Below are positions 15,811-25,539 of a DNA stretch of 64,000 nt, one piece after another. The position numbers were made by a program, and so were the translations under genes. The notes beneath the pieces were generated by a model. It worked only from the letters and a program-made list of their open reading frames with translations. It searched no databases and had not been told where the DNA came from. This DNA comes from an uncultured Bacteroides sp. Lineage in GTDB: Bacteria > Bacteroidota > Bacteroidia > Bacteroidales > Bacteroidaceae. Numbering within the stretch: position 1 is the first letter of the stretch; every line of letters starts with the position of its first letter. The DNA lies in assembly GCF_937912035.1 (NCBI RefSeq), contig NZ_CALDPF010000035.1:62001-126000 (forward strand), in the 5' to 3' direction.

Positions 15811-17550
15811 ATGACTGAAATAAAAGCTACTGAAAGTTCAGAAAAGAAAAGTCTGAACTTCATCGAACAAATCGTAGAGAAAGACTTGAAAGAAGGAAAG
15901 AACGACGGCAGAATACAGACACGTTTCCCGCCTGAGCCAAACGGATATCTTCACATAGGACATGCAAAAGCCATTTGCATGGACTTCGGAATAGCAAAGA
16001 AATACGGAGGCGTATGTAACCTTCGTTTCGATGACACAAATCCTACAAAGGAAGATGTGGAATACGTAGAGGCTATAAAAGAGGACATCCAGTGGTTGGG
16101 ATTCCAGTGGGGTAACGAATATTATGCTTCGGACTACTTCCAGCAATTATGGGACTTTGCCATCCAACTTATCAAAGAAGGCAAAGCATATATCGACGAA
16201 CAATCATCTGAAGAGATAGCTGCACAAAAGGGTACTCCAACCCAACCGGGAACTAACAGTCCATACCGTGATCGTCCTATCGAAGAAAATCTTGACCTGT
16301 TTATGAAGATGAACAGTGGCGAAATAGAAGAAGGAAAGATGGTTCTGCGTGCAAAAATTGACATGGCAAACCCTAACATGCACTTCCGCGATCCTATTAT
16401 CTACCGCGTGGTAAAAACTCCTCACCACCGTACTGGTGACAAATGGAAAGCATATCCTATGTATGATTTTGCCCATGGACAGAGCGACTACTTCGAAGGC
16501 GTTACTCACTCGTTGTGTACACTGGAATTCGTTGTACACCGTCCGCTTTACGACTTGTTTGTTGACTGGGTGAAAGAAGGTAAAGACCTTGATGACCACC
16601 GTCCACACCAGTATGAATTCAACAAGCTGAATCTGAGCTATACTCTTATGAGTAAGCGTAATCTTCTGACTTTGGTTAAGGAAGGGCTTGTAAACGGATG
16701 GGACGACCCACGTATGCCGACTATCTGCGGTTTCCGCCGCCGTGGTTACTCGCCTGAGTCTATCAGAAACTTCGTTGATAAAATCGGATATACAACATAC
16801 GATGCCCTGAACGATTTCGCATTGCTTGAAAGTGCAGTACGCGAAGACCTGAACGCTCGTTCTACACGTGTTTCAGCAGTTATCAACCCTGTAAAACTGA
16901 TTATCACAAACTATCCTGAAGGTAAGGTGGAAGAAATGGAAGCCATCAACAATCCTGAAGATCCAAACTCAGGAACTCATACTATCGAATTCAGCCGTGA
17001 ATTGTGGATGGAACGTGAAGACTTCATGGAAGATGCTCCTAAGAAGTATTTCCGTATGACTCCGGGACAGGAAGTAAGATTAAAAAATGCTTACATCGTG
17101 AAGTGTACAGGATGTGATAAAGATGAGAACGGAAACATCACAACTGTTTATGCTGAATATGATCCTAACACAAAGAGCGGAATGCCTGAAGCAAACCGTA
17201 AGGTAAAAGGTACACTGCACTGGGTAAGCTGTAACCACTGCCTGAAAGCTGAAGTTCGTCTGTACGACCGCCTGTGGAAAGTAGAAAATCCACGCGATGA
17301 AATGGCTGCAATCCGTGAGGCCAAGAACTGCTCACCTCTTGAAGCAATGAAGGAAATGATTAATCCTAACTCTCTGACAGTGCTGAACGAATGTTATGTA
17401 GAGAAGTTCCTGGCAGATGCAAAACCATTGGATTATCTGCAGTTCCAGCGTATAGGTTATTTCAATGTAGATAAGGATTCTACCCCTGAACACCTGGTAT
17501 TCAACAGAACAGTATCACTGAAAGATACTTGGAGCAAAATCAACAAGTAA
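15811..17550 (+). CDS. glnS: Glutaminyl-tRNA synthetase
   Basis: 579 residues, class I synthetase. HIGH motif at residues 48-51 (PEPNGYLHIGHAKAI) and the second catalytic motif MSKR at 280-283. The C-terminal anticodon-binding beta-barrels follow, ending near LHWVSC...AEVRLYDRLW. It charges tRNA-Gln with glutamine, so this organism uses the direct route, as known for Bacteroides. An unusual feature is a pair of CxxC motifs in the barrel region (Cys432/435 and Cys474/477). Single gene with its own promoter and terminator. Confidence 0.97.
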   Translation: MTEIKATESSEKKSLNFIEQIVEKDLKEGKNDGRIQTRFPPEPNGYLHIGHAKAICMDFGIAKKYGGVCNLRFDDTNPTKEDVEYVEAIKEDIQWLGFQWGNEYYASDYFQQLWDFAIQLIKEGKAYIDEQSSEEIAAQKGTPTQPGTNSPYRDRPIEENLDLFMKMNSGEIEEGKMVLRAKIDMANPNMHFRDPIIYRVVKTPHHRTGDKWKAYPMYDFAHGQSDYFEGVTHSLCTLEFVVHRPLYDLFVDWVKEGKDLDDHRPHQYEFNKLNLSYTLMSKRNLLTLVKEGLVNGWDDPRMPTICGFRRRGYSPESIRNFVDKIGYTTYDALNDFALLESAVREDLNARSTRVSAVINPVKLIITNYPEGKVEEMEAINNPEDPNSGTHTIEFSRELWMEREDFMEDAPKKYFRMTPGQEVRLKNAYIVKCTGCDKDENGNITTVYAEYDPNTKSGMPEANRKVKGTLHWVSCNHCLKAEVRLYDRLWKVENPRDEMAAIREAKNCSPLEAMKEMINPNSLTVLNECYVEKFLADAKPLDYLQFQRIGYFNVDKDSTPEHLVFNRTVSLKDTWSKINK

Positions 17551-17571
17551 TCGTCAGATGAAATAAAAAAT

Positions 17572-17615
17572 AAAGAGTAATATCAACACCAAAGCGGTAA
17601 ATGATATTACTCTTT
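17572..17615 (+). terminator. Intrinsic terminator of glnS
   Basis: A 14-bp perfect stem AAAGAGTAATATCA (17572-17585) with TGATATTACTCTTT (17602-17615), followed by TTTT. It lies between convergent glnS and the DUF418 gene. Confidence 0.8.
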
Positions 17616-17640
17616 TTTATTTTACACAAACTGAAATATT

Positions 17641-18825
17641 TTATTTTTTCTTACCTATCCATGTAAGCCTGTGCCATACAGTTTCCAGAGGTCCACGCTT
17701 GAAATTTCTGAACCACCAGTGAGCAAACAGAACCTGTAGAATCAGAAATACTACACCTACAAACAAACTTGAAGCGGTTCCGCACACCTTATGCAATTCC
17801 AGTCCGTAACCGAAATAAAGGAAACTTCCGACAATGGACTGAGAAACATAATCAGTAAGACTCATTCTTCCGTAAGGAGCAAGAAGCTTCTGAACCTTTC
17901 CATTGCATGTCCAATAGAGCAAAAGGAATGAAGCAACAATACACAGCATAAAGAACAAATTATACCATGAATTAAGAATTGTCTTCAATGACGAAAGCAT
18001 GAACTTTATTTCAACCTGAGTGTAGACAAACTCTTTCAAGTAATACATCAGTATAGTTACCGGCAATGAAAGACACAGAACCTTTATCCAGAAATTACGT
18101 GACTTAATAAGTTTTTCTTCAGACGAAGCATCGAAATAACCTAATCTTCCAAATAAAAGTCCAATCATAAACAGAGCGGCTGTCTGGAACACACGTCCGT
18201 AACACCACGCCCAATTAAGGCTCGCCAACTGTCCGGTGACAAGATTCACCTTAACCATTTCCCAAAACGATGTTCCGCCAAGTTGCGGATATACATCTCC
18301 AAGCGAGAAAATCATTTGCTTAGGATTCTCCATAGGATTGAAAGCTGAGTATATAACTTTTATCCATTCTACAGGCTGAATCATCAGGAATAATGCCATT
18401 GCAAAAAGCGCCCTGTTACTCCAATGCCTTACAGGGACTAGTACAAAACCAACAATGGCATAGAGAACAAGAATCTCTCCCGGGAAGAATGCGGCATTAA
18501 TAAATCCAAATCCAAGGAGTAGCAGAAGTCGCCACATGTATCTATTTCTGAAATCTTCTCCCCTCTTCTCCGTACTTCTACTCTGCAAATAGAATGTAAA
18601 ACCAAACAATAAAGCAAAAATTGCGTATGTCTTACCTGCAAAGGTAAAGAACATCATATCCCACAGACTAGTGTTGAGTGCCTTGATTGTTTCCCCCGAA
18701 GCTTCTGGAAACGAATAGAAATTAAAATGTTCAATATTATGCAGCAACATTATCCCCATTACCGCAAAACCGCGCAATGCATCAATAGCCACATTACGCG
18801 TACTTTCATTCTGTGTTTTCATCAT
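17641..18825 (-). CDS. DUF418 membrane protein
   Basis: 394 residues from the ATG at 18825; an in-frame TTG 12 bp upstream is less likely. N-terminal signature NVAIDALRGFAVMGIMLLHNI and about nine to ten membrane helices, ending with the DUF418 segment (LAPYGRMSLTDYVSQSIVG ... FLILQVLFAHWWFRNFKRGPLE). The family is related to acyltransferase-3-type membrane proteins such as YeiB, but its reaction is unknown. Single gene, convergent with glnS, with a -7 box upstream. Confidence 0.9.
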   Translation of the reverse strand: MMKTQNESTRNVAIDALRGFAVMGIMLLHNIEHFNFYSFPEASGETIKALNTSLWDMMFFTFAGKTYAIFALLFGFTFYLQSRSTEKRGEDFRNRYMWRLLLLLGFGFINAAFFPGEILVLYAIVGFVLVPVRHWSNRALFAMALFLMIQPVEWIKVIYSAFNPMENPKQMIFSLGDVYPQLGGTSFWEMVKVNLVTGQLASLNWAWCYGRVFQTAALFMIGLLFGRLGYFDASSEEKLIKSRNFWIKVLCLSLPVTILMYYLKEFVYTQVEIKFMLSSLKTILNSWYNLFFMLCIVASFLLLYWTCNGKVQKLLAPYGRMSLTDYVSQSIVGSFLYFGYGLELHKVCGTASSLFVGVVFLILQVLFAHWWFRNFKRGPLETVWHRLTWIGKKK

Positions 18826-18853
18826 ATTATCAAACAAAAAAAAATGCCACCCA

Positions 18854-18861
18854 CAAACTTA
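18854..18861 (-). promoter_or_regulatory. -7 box of the DUF418 gene
   Basis: The minus strand reads TAAGTTTG, a full TAnnTTTG match, 29 bp before the ATG at 18825. No clear -33 element. Confidence 0.4.
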
Positions 18862-18914
18862 TAATAGGTTTATGAATGACATTATGGTTTTTAAACTCTG
18901 TACTCTGAAAATAT

Positions 18915-19277
18915 TTATTTCGCAGAATCACCTGTTGCAGGAGCAGCAGCCGCAGCATCAGTCTGAGGAGCAGCAAAGCCGGCAGGTGCATTCAATGGGT
19001 TAGTACTCTGTTCTTCTACAGCCTGTTTCATGATAACTGAAGAATTTTCAGCTGCATGAGGAATAACGTATGCAGCGGCAATACTTACCACTACCATGAA
19101 GGCAGCAAGTCCCCAAGTAAGTTTTTCGATGAAATCAGTAGTTTTACGCACACCCATAATCTGATTTGAAGATGCGAAACTGGAAGCCAAGCCTCCACCC
19201 TTAGAATTCTGTATCATTACAACAAAGCATAGCAACAATGCTGCAAGCACAATCAATACAATAAATAATAAATACAT
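18915..19277 (-). CDS. secG: Preprotein translocase subunit SecG
   Basis: 120 residues. Two membrane helices (about residues 2-21 and 54-74) flank the SecG signature NSKGGGLASSFASSNQIMGVRKTTDFIEK. A low-complexity Ala/Pro/Asp tail of about 30 residues (NAPAGFAAPQTDAAAAAPAT) follows, as in other Bacteroidetes SecG proteins. SecG joins SecYE in the inner-membrane channel and aids protein export. It lies 6 bp after the TPR-like gene in the sigma-54 regulator-lptE operon. Confidence 0.92.
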   Translation of the reverse strand: MYLLFIVLIVLAALLLCFVVMIQNSKGGGLASSFASSNQIMGVRKTTDFIEKLTWGLAAFMVVVSIAAAYVIPHAAENSSVIMKQAVEEQSTNPLNAPAGFAAPQTDAAAAAPATGDSAK

Positions 19278-19283
19278 TTTCTT

Positions 19284-20111
19284 TTATTTTGATTTAGCGT
19301 TAATAATCAATCTCTCTAAATATCTCATTTGGTCTGCAAAGTAAATATTTTTTTTTGGATATTTCAAATTTAATTTTTTAATAATTTCCAATGCTTTATC
19401 ATATCTTTGCTGTTTAACATATATTTTAGCCAATGTTTCCGTAAGATATTCGTCTTCACTTCCTTCTGCAGTTTCGGTATCATCCGATAGAGATTCATTT
19501 TCCACATCAACTTCATTACCGCAATCATCCGTATCATCAACTTCATCATAATAATCTTCTCTACTATCTTCCTCCGACATAATACCATCTTTATCTTCCG
19601 TAATCTTGCCGGTTTCAGACTTCTGTATAAAACTGTCTATCAAATCCTGACCTTTCAACGGCGAAACTTCAACCTCTTCCTCCTTTTTTCTTCCCGAACC
19701 GGAATTCAAAAGAAGTAATGATGAATAATCCATAACAGTATCCATAGGGATAGACAGTTCAGAACTAAACCCCTTGTCATTAGGAATCTCAGACAAGAAA
19801 CGGTCTATCAGGTCGAGAGTCCTGTCATTGACTACAGGTTTGTCCGCCTGTTCATTCTTTTTGTGCTCTATGGAATATTTGTTACCTTCAATAAAATAGA
19901 ACAATACGCTCAGGTCTGCAACATATAATGCTCCCCGTCGTAATTCTTCCTTGAAAGAAGGATTATTGAGCAGATAAAGATTTTTTAGATACAGCAACCA
20001 TGCTGTCTGAAAGTACGGATATCGCGAAATTAGAGAACGAAGCTCACCCAGAGTCTCTTCCCCCATCAGTTCTGGATTGTTTATCCAATCATTGAGTTGC
20101 TGCATTTCCAT
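19284..20111 (-). CDS. Conserved TPR-like protein of the secG operon
   Basis: 275 residues, no signal peptide or membrane helix. The N-terminal part is helical (LMGEETLGELRSLISRYPYFQTAWLLYLKNLYLLN); the middle (about residues 170-215) is strongly acidic; the C-terminus holds one tetratricopeptide-like repeat (TLAKIYVKQQRYDKALEIIKKLNLKYPKK). I recognise it as a conserved Bacteroides protein of unknown function found before secG. The acidic linker and helices suggest a protein-protein adaptor, possibly for export; this is inference from context. Confidence 0.75.
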   Translation of the reverse strand: MEMQQLNDWINNPELMGEETLGELRSLISRYPYFQTAWLLYLKNLYLLNNPSFKEELRRGALYVADLSVLFYFIEGNKYSIEHKKNEQADKPVVNDRTLDLIDRFLSEIPNDKGFSSELSIPMDTVMDYSSLLLLNSGSGRKKEEEVEVSPLKGQDLIDSFIQKSETGKITEDKDGIMSEEDSREDYYDEVDDTDDCGNEVDVENESLSDDTETAEGSEDEYLTETLAKIYVKQQRYDKALEIIKKLNLKYPKKNIYFADQMRYLERLIINAKSK

Positions 20112-20123
20112 ACATTCATCTCC

Positions 20124-20654
20124 TTACCAGTTAGCAACAGTAGCATTGAATATCTGTTCCACTATCTCGTCAATCATCTGATTAACCAATTCTTCCTGAA
20201 CGGCAGACAACTGCTGTGTAGAATTATACTCACGACTTGCAGAGAACTGCTGCTCGAAATCTTCCGCATGATTAGTGTTGTTCACAAATCGAACATTTAC
20301 AGTCATCTTAAGCTCAGCCATTGTAGAATAACCGTCCGAACCTACACCCTTATTGTATGCGTCATAGTTGGTTATCTCACCGGACAGCTGCAAGTCACCG
20401 TTCTGTCTCACTTGTTTGAGTCGGGTCTGCTGCATATATCTGTCCTGAAGCTCGGTATTGAACATAGATTCCATAGGTCCCCATACGAATGCGGCAGATC
20501 TGTTCGGGAAATTCTCGAACGATATAGTCTTTACCTTATCATAATTGATGGAAGATCCGTTAAATTTATAAGAGACAGTACATGCCGCAAGAAAACATAA
20601 CGACAGTACCAATACAGATACGATATTAAATCTTGTTATTTTATTCAAGTCCAT
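20124..20654 (-). CDS. lptE: LPS assembly lipoprotein LptE
   Basis: 176 residues. Lipoprotein signal with lipobox LAAC near residue 25, then the LptE-like start CTVSYKFNGSSINYDKVKTISFENFPNRSA broken here into two pieces: VSYKFNGSSINYDKVK and TISFENFPNRSA. It belongs to the Bacteroidetes LptE family that plugs the LptD barrel to place lipopolysaccharide on the outer leaflet. Its start overlaps the end of the sigma-54 regulator by 14 bp, so the two are translationally linked. Confidence 0.88.
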   Translation of the reverse strand: MDLNKITRFNIVSVLVLSLCFLAACTVSYKFNGSSINYDKVKTISFENFPNRSAAFVWGPMESMFNTELQDRYMQQTRLKQVRQNGDLQLSGEITNYDAYNKGVGSDGYSTMAELKMTVNVRFVNNTNHAEDFEQQFSASREYNSTQQLSAVQEELVNQMIDEIVEQIFNATVANW

Positions 20655-21987
20655 ATTCTTTTATTTTTCTATACAATGTTCTTTCTGAAATCTTCAAGTC
20701 GTTGGCAGCATTCTTTCTCTTTCCGTTATGACGCTCCAGAGCTTTTTTTATCATCTCTTTTTCAACATCATCAAGCGAAAGATTTTCTTCCACATAAACC
20801 TCCGTATCCTGATAATCCGAATCCGCATGTTTTACAGATACGTTAGAAACAGGAGTTATAGAAGAAACCTTATTTACCGGCTGAATCTGACTTACAGGCT
20901 GGATCTGGCTCACCTGCTGATATTGCTGAACCTGCGGCATGACCATCGGCACATCGCTAATGACATCAAGTGTAGGATTCTGAAGGAAATGAGAAGCGTT
21001 GTCAACCGGATGAGACACATGATGACCTGCAGCTTCACGTTCCGTCATTATCTCATGTACAAGCTTTTTCAGTTCAGTTACGTCACGACGCATATCAAAA
21101 AGCACCTGATAGAGAATTTCTCTCTCGCTTTCAAAACTCTTGTTTCCGGAATGCGCGCCCTTACCTCCAACGAATGCCGGCAGCCTGGAACTGTTTCCCA
21201 TATCTGGCAGATAAGTTGAAAGAATTTCAGGAGTAATATCCCTGTTGGTTTCTATGATAGAAATCTGTTCGGTAATATTTTTAAGCTGTCGGATGTTTCC
21301 CGGCCATGGGTACTCCACAAGCATACGCTTAGCCTGCTCGTTAAGCTGTATGGAAGGCATACGGTATTTCTCTGCAAAATCGGCTGCAAACTTCCTGAAC
21401 AGCAACGCTATATCATCAGGTCTCTCCCTCAATGGCGGAACCTTAATAGGGACTGTATTCAATCGGTAATATAAATCCTCACGAAAGCGTCCTTCGGCTA
21501 TGGCATCCGCAAAGTTAACGTTTGTAGCGGCAACTATTCTTACATCAGTCTTCTGTACCTTGGACGAACCGACCTTGATATATTCACCTGATTCAAGGAC
21601 ACGCAACAGTCTTGCCTGGGTTGACAAAGGTAATTCTCCAACCTCATCCAAAAAGATTGTTCCACCATTAGCCTCGGCAAAATAACCGTTTCTGTCGCTT
21701 ATGGCACCGGTAAAAGCACCTTTCTCGTGTCCGAACAATTCCGAATCTATTGTTCCCTCAGGTATTGCTCCACAGTTGACAGCTATATACGGTCCGTGCT
21801 TCCTGCGGCTGAACTGATGTATTATCTGCGGAAAACTTTCCTTACCAACACCACTCTCACCGGTAACCAGTACCGACAAATCCGTAGGTGCCACCTGCAT
21901 AGCAATATCAATAGCCCTATTAAGTCCCTCGGTATTACCTATAATACCAAAGCGTAACTTTATATTTTGAATATCCGACTTTACCAT
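20641..21987 (-). CDS. Sigma-54-dependent transcriptional activator without receiver domain
   Basis: 448 residues. AAA+ domain from about residue 14 to 250 with Walker A GESGVGKE (43-50), the sigma-54 contact motif GAFTGA (90-95) and Walker B GGTIFLDEVGEL. A C-terminal Fis-type helix-turn-helix (MIKKALERHNGKRKNAAND, then ISERTLYRKIKEYGLE) ends the protein. There is no N-terminal receiver or GAF domain. Between them is a linker of about 150 residues with a Gln/Val/Ser/Pro repeat near residues 360-390. It heads the operon with lptE, the TPR gene and secG, so an envelope role is likely. Confidence 0.92.
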   Translation of the reverse strand: MVKSDIQNIKLRFGIIGNTEGLNRAIDIAMQVAPTDLSVLVTGESGVGKESFPQIIHQFSRRKHGPYIAVNCGAIPEGTIDSELFGHEKGAFTGAISDRNGYFAEANGGTIFLDEVGELPLSTQARLLRVLESGEYIKVGSSKVQKTDVRIVAATNVNFADAIAEGRFREDLYYRLNTVPIKVPPLRERPDDIALLFRKFAADFAEKYRMPSIQLNEQAKRMLVEYPWPGNIRQLKNITEQISIIETNRDITPEILSTYLPDMGNSSRLPAFVGGKGAHSGNKSFESEREILYQVLFDMRRDVTELKKLVHEIMTEREAAGHHVSHPVDNASHFLQNPTLDVISDVPMVMPQVQQYQQVSQIQPVSQIQPVNKVSSITPVSNVSVKHADSDYQDTEVYVEENLSLDDVEKEMIKKALERHNGKRKNAANDLKISERTLYRKIKEYGLE

Positions 21988-22006
21988 ATTATAAAAAATT
22001 ATCTGC

Positions 22007-22014
22007 CAAATTTA
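22007..22014 (-). promoter_or_regulatory. -7 box of the sigma-54 regulator operon
   Basis: Minus-strand TAAATTTG, a full TAnnTTTG match, 20 bp before the ATG at 21987. A matching TTG is not seen. Confidence 0.45.
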
Positions 22015-22057
22015 CAAAATCTTTGGAAAGAATCAGTAAATATGGCAGAAAATTACT

Positions 22058-24688
22058 TTAGAACACTGTACGTATCATCAATCTCACACCCCACTTGTTG
22101 GCTGTAGGAAGATGATTATAGTTAAGACGTCTCACATATTCTATATGCAAAAGCTTGAATATATTGTGAATTCCGGCCGTCACCTCAACATACGGAACTT
22201 TAGGATCCATTACATAACTAGAATAATTATAATTACCTGTCCGATCATAATGTCCCGGGAACATCATTAACATATCATCATTCTTGTTCTGCTCAAGGAA
22301 TGGATTGTTTTTATCCGTAAGCGTACCCCATAAGCACTTGACACCGATAAACTCACGCCATTTCAGTTTCTTGATCAAAGGTATGCGGTTGAAAAGTTTT
22401 CCCTGCATATTCCATGATACGTCAAGCGATGCGTAACGGTCGTTCAGGAACTCCATATTATTGATAAGGTTAAATGTTCCGTCCTGTAAAATGTACGACA
22501 AGTTTGCAGCCGGCATTATCAGTAATGGGAAAGGAACCTTGTTCCACTGTATTCCACTTTTCAAATGTACGTCAAGATTACCCCACGAACTTAACCAGAA
22601 ACGCTTATAGGCTGTAGCTTCTGTCATATTATAAGTATAATCACTACCTAAAACACCTTTCAGTCCTAATGTGTGCTGCAAAGTAAACACCGGCGCATCA
22701 AGATTTACAGGCAATCGTCTCTGTTTCGTATTTACGAAAGTCTCGCCCGGAGCGTATCTTAAAGTTAAAGAAGCTTCAGTCACTGTTATATCGTGAGTAT
22801 TGAAAGGCGACTGTACCCATTTCTGTCCGGATAACGAACCGTCTGCTATCGCAGTCTGCAATGCACTTTCGCCAGCCATTGTACGATAGAACAATTCACC
22901 ACAAGGCTCGTAATTGGCATATCTCAACATTGCTGTTGTCTTGAAACCGAACTCACGTTCACGCTCATACTTGATAGTAGCCTTGCGTTCGTAGTTATAC
23001 TGATCCACCTGACACACTTTCAAGGCTGTAAACACATTATCCTTGTCTGCATTTATAAACTTATCAGACGGCAACATATTGTCATACTGATAAGTAAACG
23101 TCATGGAATGTTTAGGGAACTCTCTCGGAAGATATTCCTTCTTGTCGAACGAATACTCCAGCTCTCCCATATACTTCGACTTTTTGTCCTTGAATCCGTA
23201 TGCATAATATCCTTTCAGGAAGATATTAGGATGCAGATTAGCCGTAGTCTGTGCAGATGCACGCAATCGTAATCCGTCGATATAGTTCGATGTTATCATC
23301 GTATTTATCGGACCTATATCTACTTTACTGTCCTTGCTTGTCTCGACATAACTTTCAATCAAGGCCTTCAATCCGAACATTATATATTTGAATCCCTTTA
23401 TCTTCGCCAAGTCGTCAAGGAAGCTCCCCATACGTGTTTCCGATTCCGTAAGTTCCTCCTGCCTGTACTTTTTCCAGAACTCATCATCACGCATCATCGC
23501 GTTTACATCCTTTATTTCGGAACCTTTCTTCTTGAACAACTTGTCAGGCAACGGTTCGAAAGAAAAATCAAAGTTACGTGTAGTCCTTCTCACCATGTAC
23601 GACCCAAGGATTTTTTTCAGATATGACAATTCACAGAGCATATCATCTTCCATCAACGACCATTCACCGGTAGGTAATTCTCCGAACTTCTGGTTAATGA
23701 TCATGTGATCGACGAAATTTATATCAGTCTTTTTCGGAAGATTCATATTACACTGTTTCACCCTATATGTAGAGTCAGCCAAAATGTACAGATGACCTGT
23801 GAAACCGAAATCCTGAGAATTATTCGGCACAAACGTCAAATGGAAACACCTGTCGCGCTCCACATATACTGTATCCATTATGTAATATTTGTAAAACCTT
23901 ATACCGGCATCCGACACTGGACTGTCAAACGGATACTGCAAAAAGCGGAACCTGTCCTGATAAATATCAATATCCTGAAAAACATCTTTCAATACAGTAG
24001 TAAGCATATCTCCAGTACTGAACAATTCATTTATACCCTTCGACTCTATACCTTGTATTATTGTTTTTTCAGAACGAGGTTCCTTCCTATAAATTTTCTG
24101 CGAAACTGTTTCATCAACAGAAACCGGCAATATACGTTTCTGCGTCACATCACACATTTCCACCTGATCGCGGAGAAATGGATATTTCTTGAAAAGCCAA
24201 GATTCTTTCAACGAATCCGGAGTTATATCATTTACGGCAAGTGTTATTTTCTGGTACTTATTATAAAAATAATAGTCTTTATTCTCCAGATTGGTCTTTT
24301 CTTTCGAAGCTATAACCTTCTTCATTAACTCCACTGCCGGATTATTCTTTCTTGAATATTTCTCTTTTTTAGGCTTGACCACCACTTCGTCAAGAACCAG
24401 ATCAGACTTCATGCTTACATTAAGCTCTGTAGTTTTTGACGAGACGGTTATATCCTGTCTGGTGTAGCCGACCATAGAGAATGTCAATTTGTTCCATCCG
24501 GAATGATATGGAATTGAATACTTACCGTCAATGTCGGTTATAGTTCCTACCCCCTTGCCATCATAGTATATGTTCAAATATGGGATAGGCTCACCGGTAT
24601 CTGAATCTATAACAACCCCATGAATCTGAGCATATAATCCCAAAGCCCAAACCCACAAAGCTATCACAACGAGTAATCTTTTTACCAT
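22058..24688 (-). CDS. DUF5686 outer-membrane protein with carboxypeptidase-like domain
   Basis: 876 residues. Signal peptide to about residue 21 (ALGLYAQ), then a carboxypeptidase-regulatory-like domain (IHGVVIDSDTGEPIPYLNIYYDGKGVGT) of about 80 residues, then the DUF5686 region (EKYSRKNNPAVELMKKVIASK onwards). The C-terminal half has alternating aromatic beta strands and ends in a terminal Phe (RLMIRTVF), as for an outer-membrane barrel. There is no TonB plug. The family is common in Bacteroidetes and its function is unknown. It is a separate unit between the lipid cassette and the sigma-54 regulator. Confidence 0.88.
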   Translation of the reverse strand: MVKRLLVVIALWVWALGLYAQIHGVVIDSDTGEPIPYLNIYYDGKGVGTITDIDGKYSIPYHSGWNKLTFSMVGYTRQDITVSSKTTELNVSMKSDLVLDEVVVKPKKEKYSRKNNPAVELMKKVIASKEKTNLENKDYYFYNKYQKITLAVNDITPDSLKESWLFKKYPFLRDQVEMCDVTQKRILPVSVDETVSQKIYRKEPRSEKTIIQGIESKGINELFSTGDMLTTVLKDVFQDIDIYQDRFRFLQYPFDSPVSDAGIRFYKYYIMDTVYVERDRCFHLTFVPNNSQDFGFTGHLYILADSTYRVKQCNMNLPKKTDINFVDHMIINQKFGELPTGEWSLMEDDMLCELSYLKKILGSYMVRRTTRNFDFSFEPLPDKLFKKKGSEIKDVNAMMRDDEFWKKYRQEELTESETRMGSFLDDLAKIKGFKYIMFGLKALIESYVETSKDSKVDIGPINTMITSNYIDGLRLRASAQTTANLHPNIFLKGYYAYGFKDKKSKYMGELEYSFDKKEYLPREFPKHSMTFTYQYDNMLPSDKFINADKDNVFTALKVCQVDQYNYERKATIKYEREREFGFKTTAMLRYANYEPCGELFYRTMAGESALQTAIADGSLSGQKWVQSPFNTHDITVTEASLTLRYAPGETFVNTKQRRLPVNLDAPVFTLQHTLGLKGVLGSDYTYNMTEATAYKRFWLSSWGNLDVHLKSGIQWNKVPFPLLIMPAANLSYILQDGTFNLINNMEFLNDRYASLDVSWNMQGKLFNRIPLIKKLKWREFIGVKCLWGTLTDKNNPFLEQNKNDDMLMMFPGHYDRTGNYNYSSYVMDPKVPYVEVTAGIHNIFKLLHIEYVRRLNYNHLPTANKWGVRLMIRTVF

Positions 24689-24800
24689 ATTAATAAATAT
24701 ATTTTTGTATCTTATAAAACATAATCCGTATATTATCGGAACAATAATGACCTATAAAGTCAGCCCAGTTATTTTTGCATCTAAAAAACAGAGACTCCAA

Positions 24801-25493
24801 TTACTGTTTTTTATAAGGCTTTAAAGGATCTTGTTCGGACAATATCTTTCTGTCTTTACTGAACTGTATAAAGTAAGCTACAAACAGGAATACAGCTATA
24901 GCCAGACCTACAATATCGTAAACGCCCAGATGCTGACCATATACATCAACACATATATCAGCCCAAGGAGTGTACATACATATAGTATTGATTAAAATAA
25001 TAACCAGTCTGAACTCTGTCGGACCAAAAGAGCTGTATGTCAGACGGAACTCACCCTTAATTATAGTAACAATATATGTATATACCGACAGAACCAAATA
25101 ACCAGCCAGAACCAACAATGCCACATCCAGTCTGAACATAGGAGACAATCCTGCTCCTACACACATTATACATATAGTTATGGCATCCAAAGAATGATCT
25201 ATGAAAAATCCATAAACAGGGCGTTGCAAATTACGTACACGTGCCAATGTTCCATCAAGGCTGTCACCATACCAGTTTAATACCATACCAAACGAGGCCA
25301 GCCATAAATACATTATATTACTTGCCGCCAGCACGCATCCCAAAGCATAAACCAAAGCACCTATAACCCCCATATAAGTTAAAAAATCCGATGTTACCCA
25401 ACGTGGTTGACGCTGTGCTAACCATACCAATGCTACTTTTTCAGCCCTGTTAAGTATTGATGTCTGAATTCTTTTTGACTCTTCTTTTCCCAT
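24801..25493 (-). CDS. CDP-alcohol phosphatidyltransferase family protein (short type)
   Basis: 230 residues, about six membrane helices. The full catalytic motif is present: Asp77, Asp80-Gly81, Ala84-Arg85, Gly95, Asp99 and Asp103 (GDSLDGTLAR ... GFFIDHSLD). Such enzymes replace CMP on a CDP-alcohol with an alcohol or polyol phosphate in the inner membrane. It is the last gene of the rlmN operon, 46 bp after the cytidylyltransferase. The acceptor cannot be named; the neighbours suggest a polyol-type head group rather than ordinary phospholipid synthesis. Confidence 0.85.
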   Translation of the reverse strand: MGKEESKRIQTSILNRAEKVALVWLAQRQPRWVTSDFLTYMGVIGALVYALGCVLAASNIMYLWLASFGMVLNWYGDSLDGTLARVRNLQRPVYGFFIDHSLDAITICIMCVGAGLSPMFRLDVALLVLAGYLVLSVYTYIVTIIKGEFRLTYSSFGPTEFRLVIILINTICMYTPWADICVDVYGQHLGVYDIVGLAIAVFLFVAYFIQFSKDRKILSEQDPLKPYKKQ

Positions 25494-25539
25494 ACCACTC
25501 TCTTTTAATAAAATCTTACGTTTTTTCCTATATTATCAT

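Noticed and set aside
24766..24773. Plus-strand -7-like box TATTTTTG between the DUF5686 and CDP-alcohol transferase genes
   Set aside because: No plus-strand gene or hairpin follows; the match is likely chance in AT-rich DNA.
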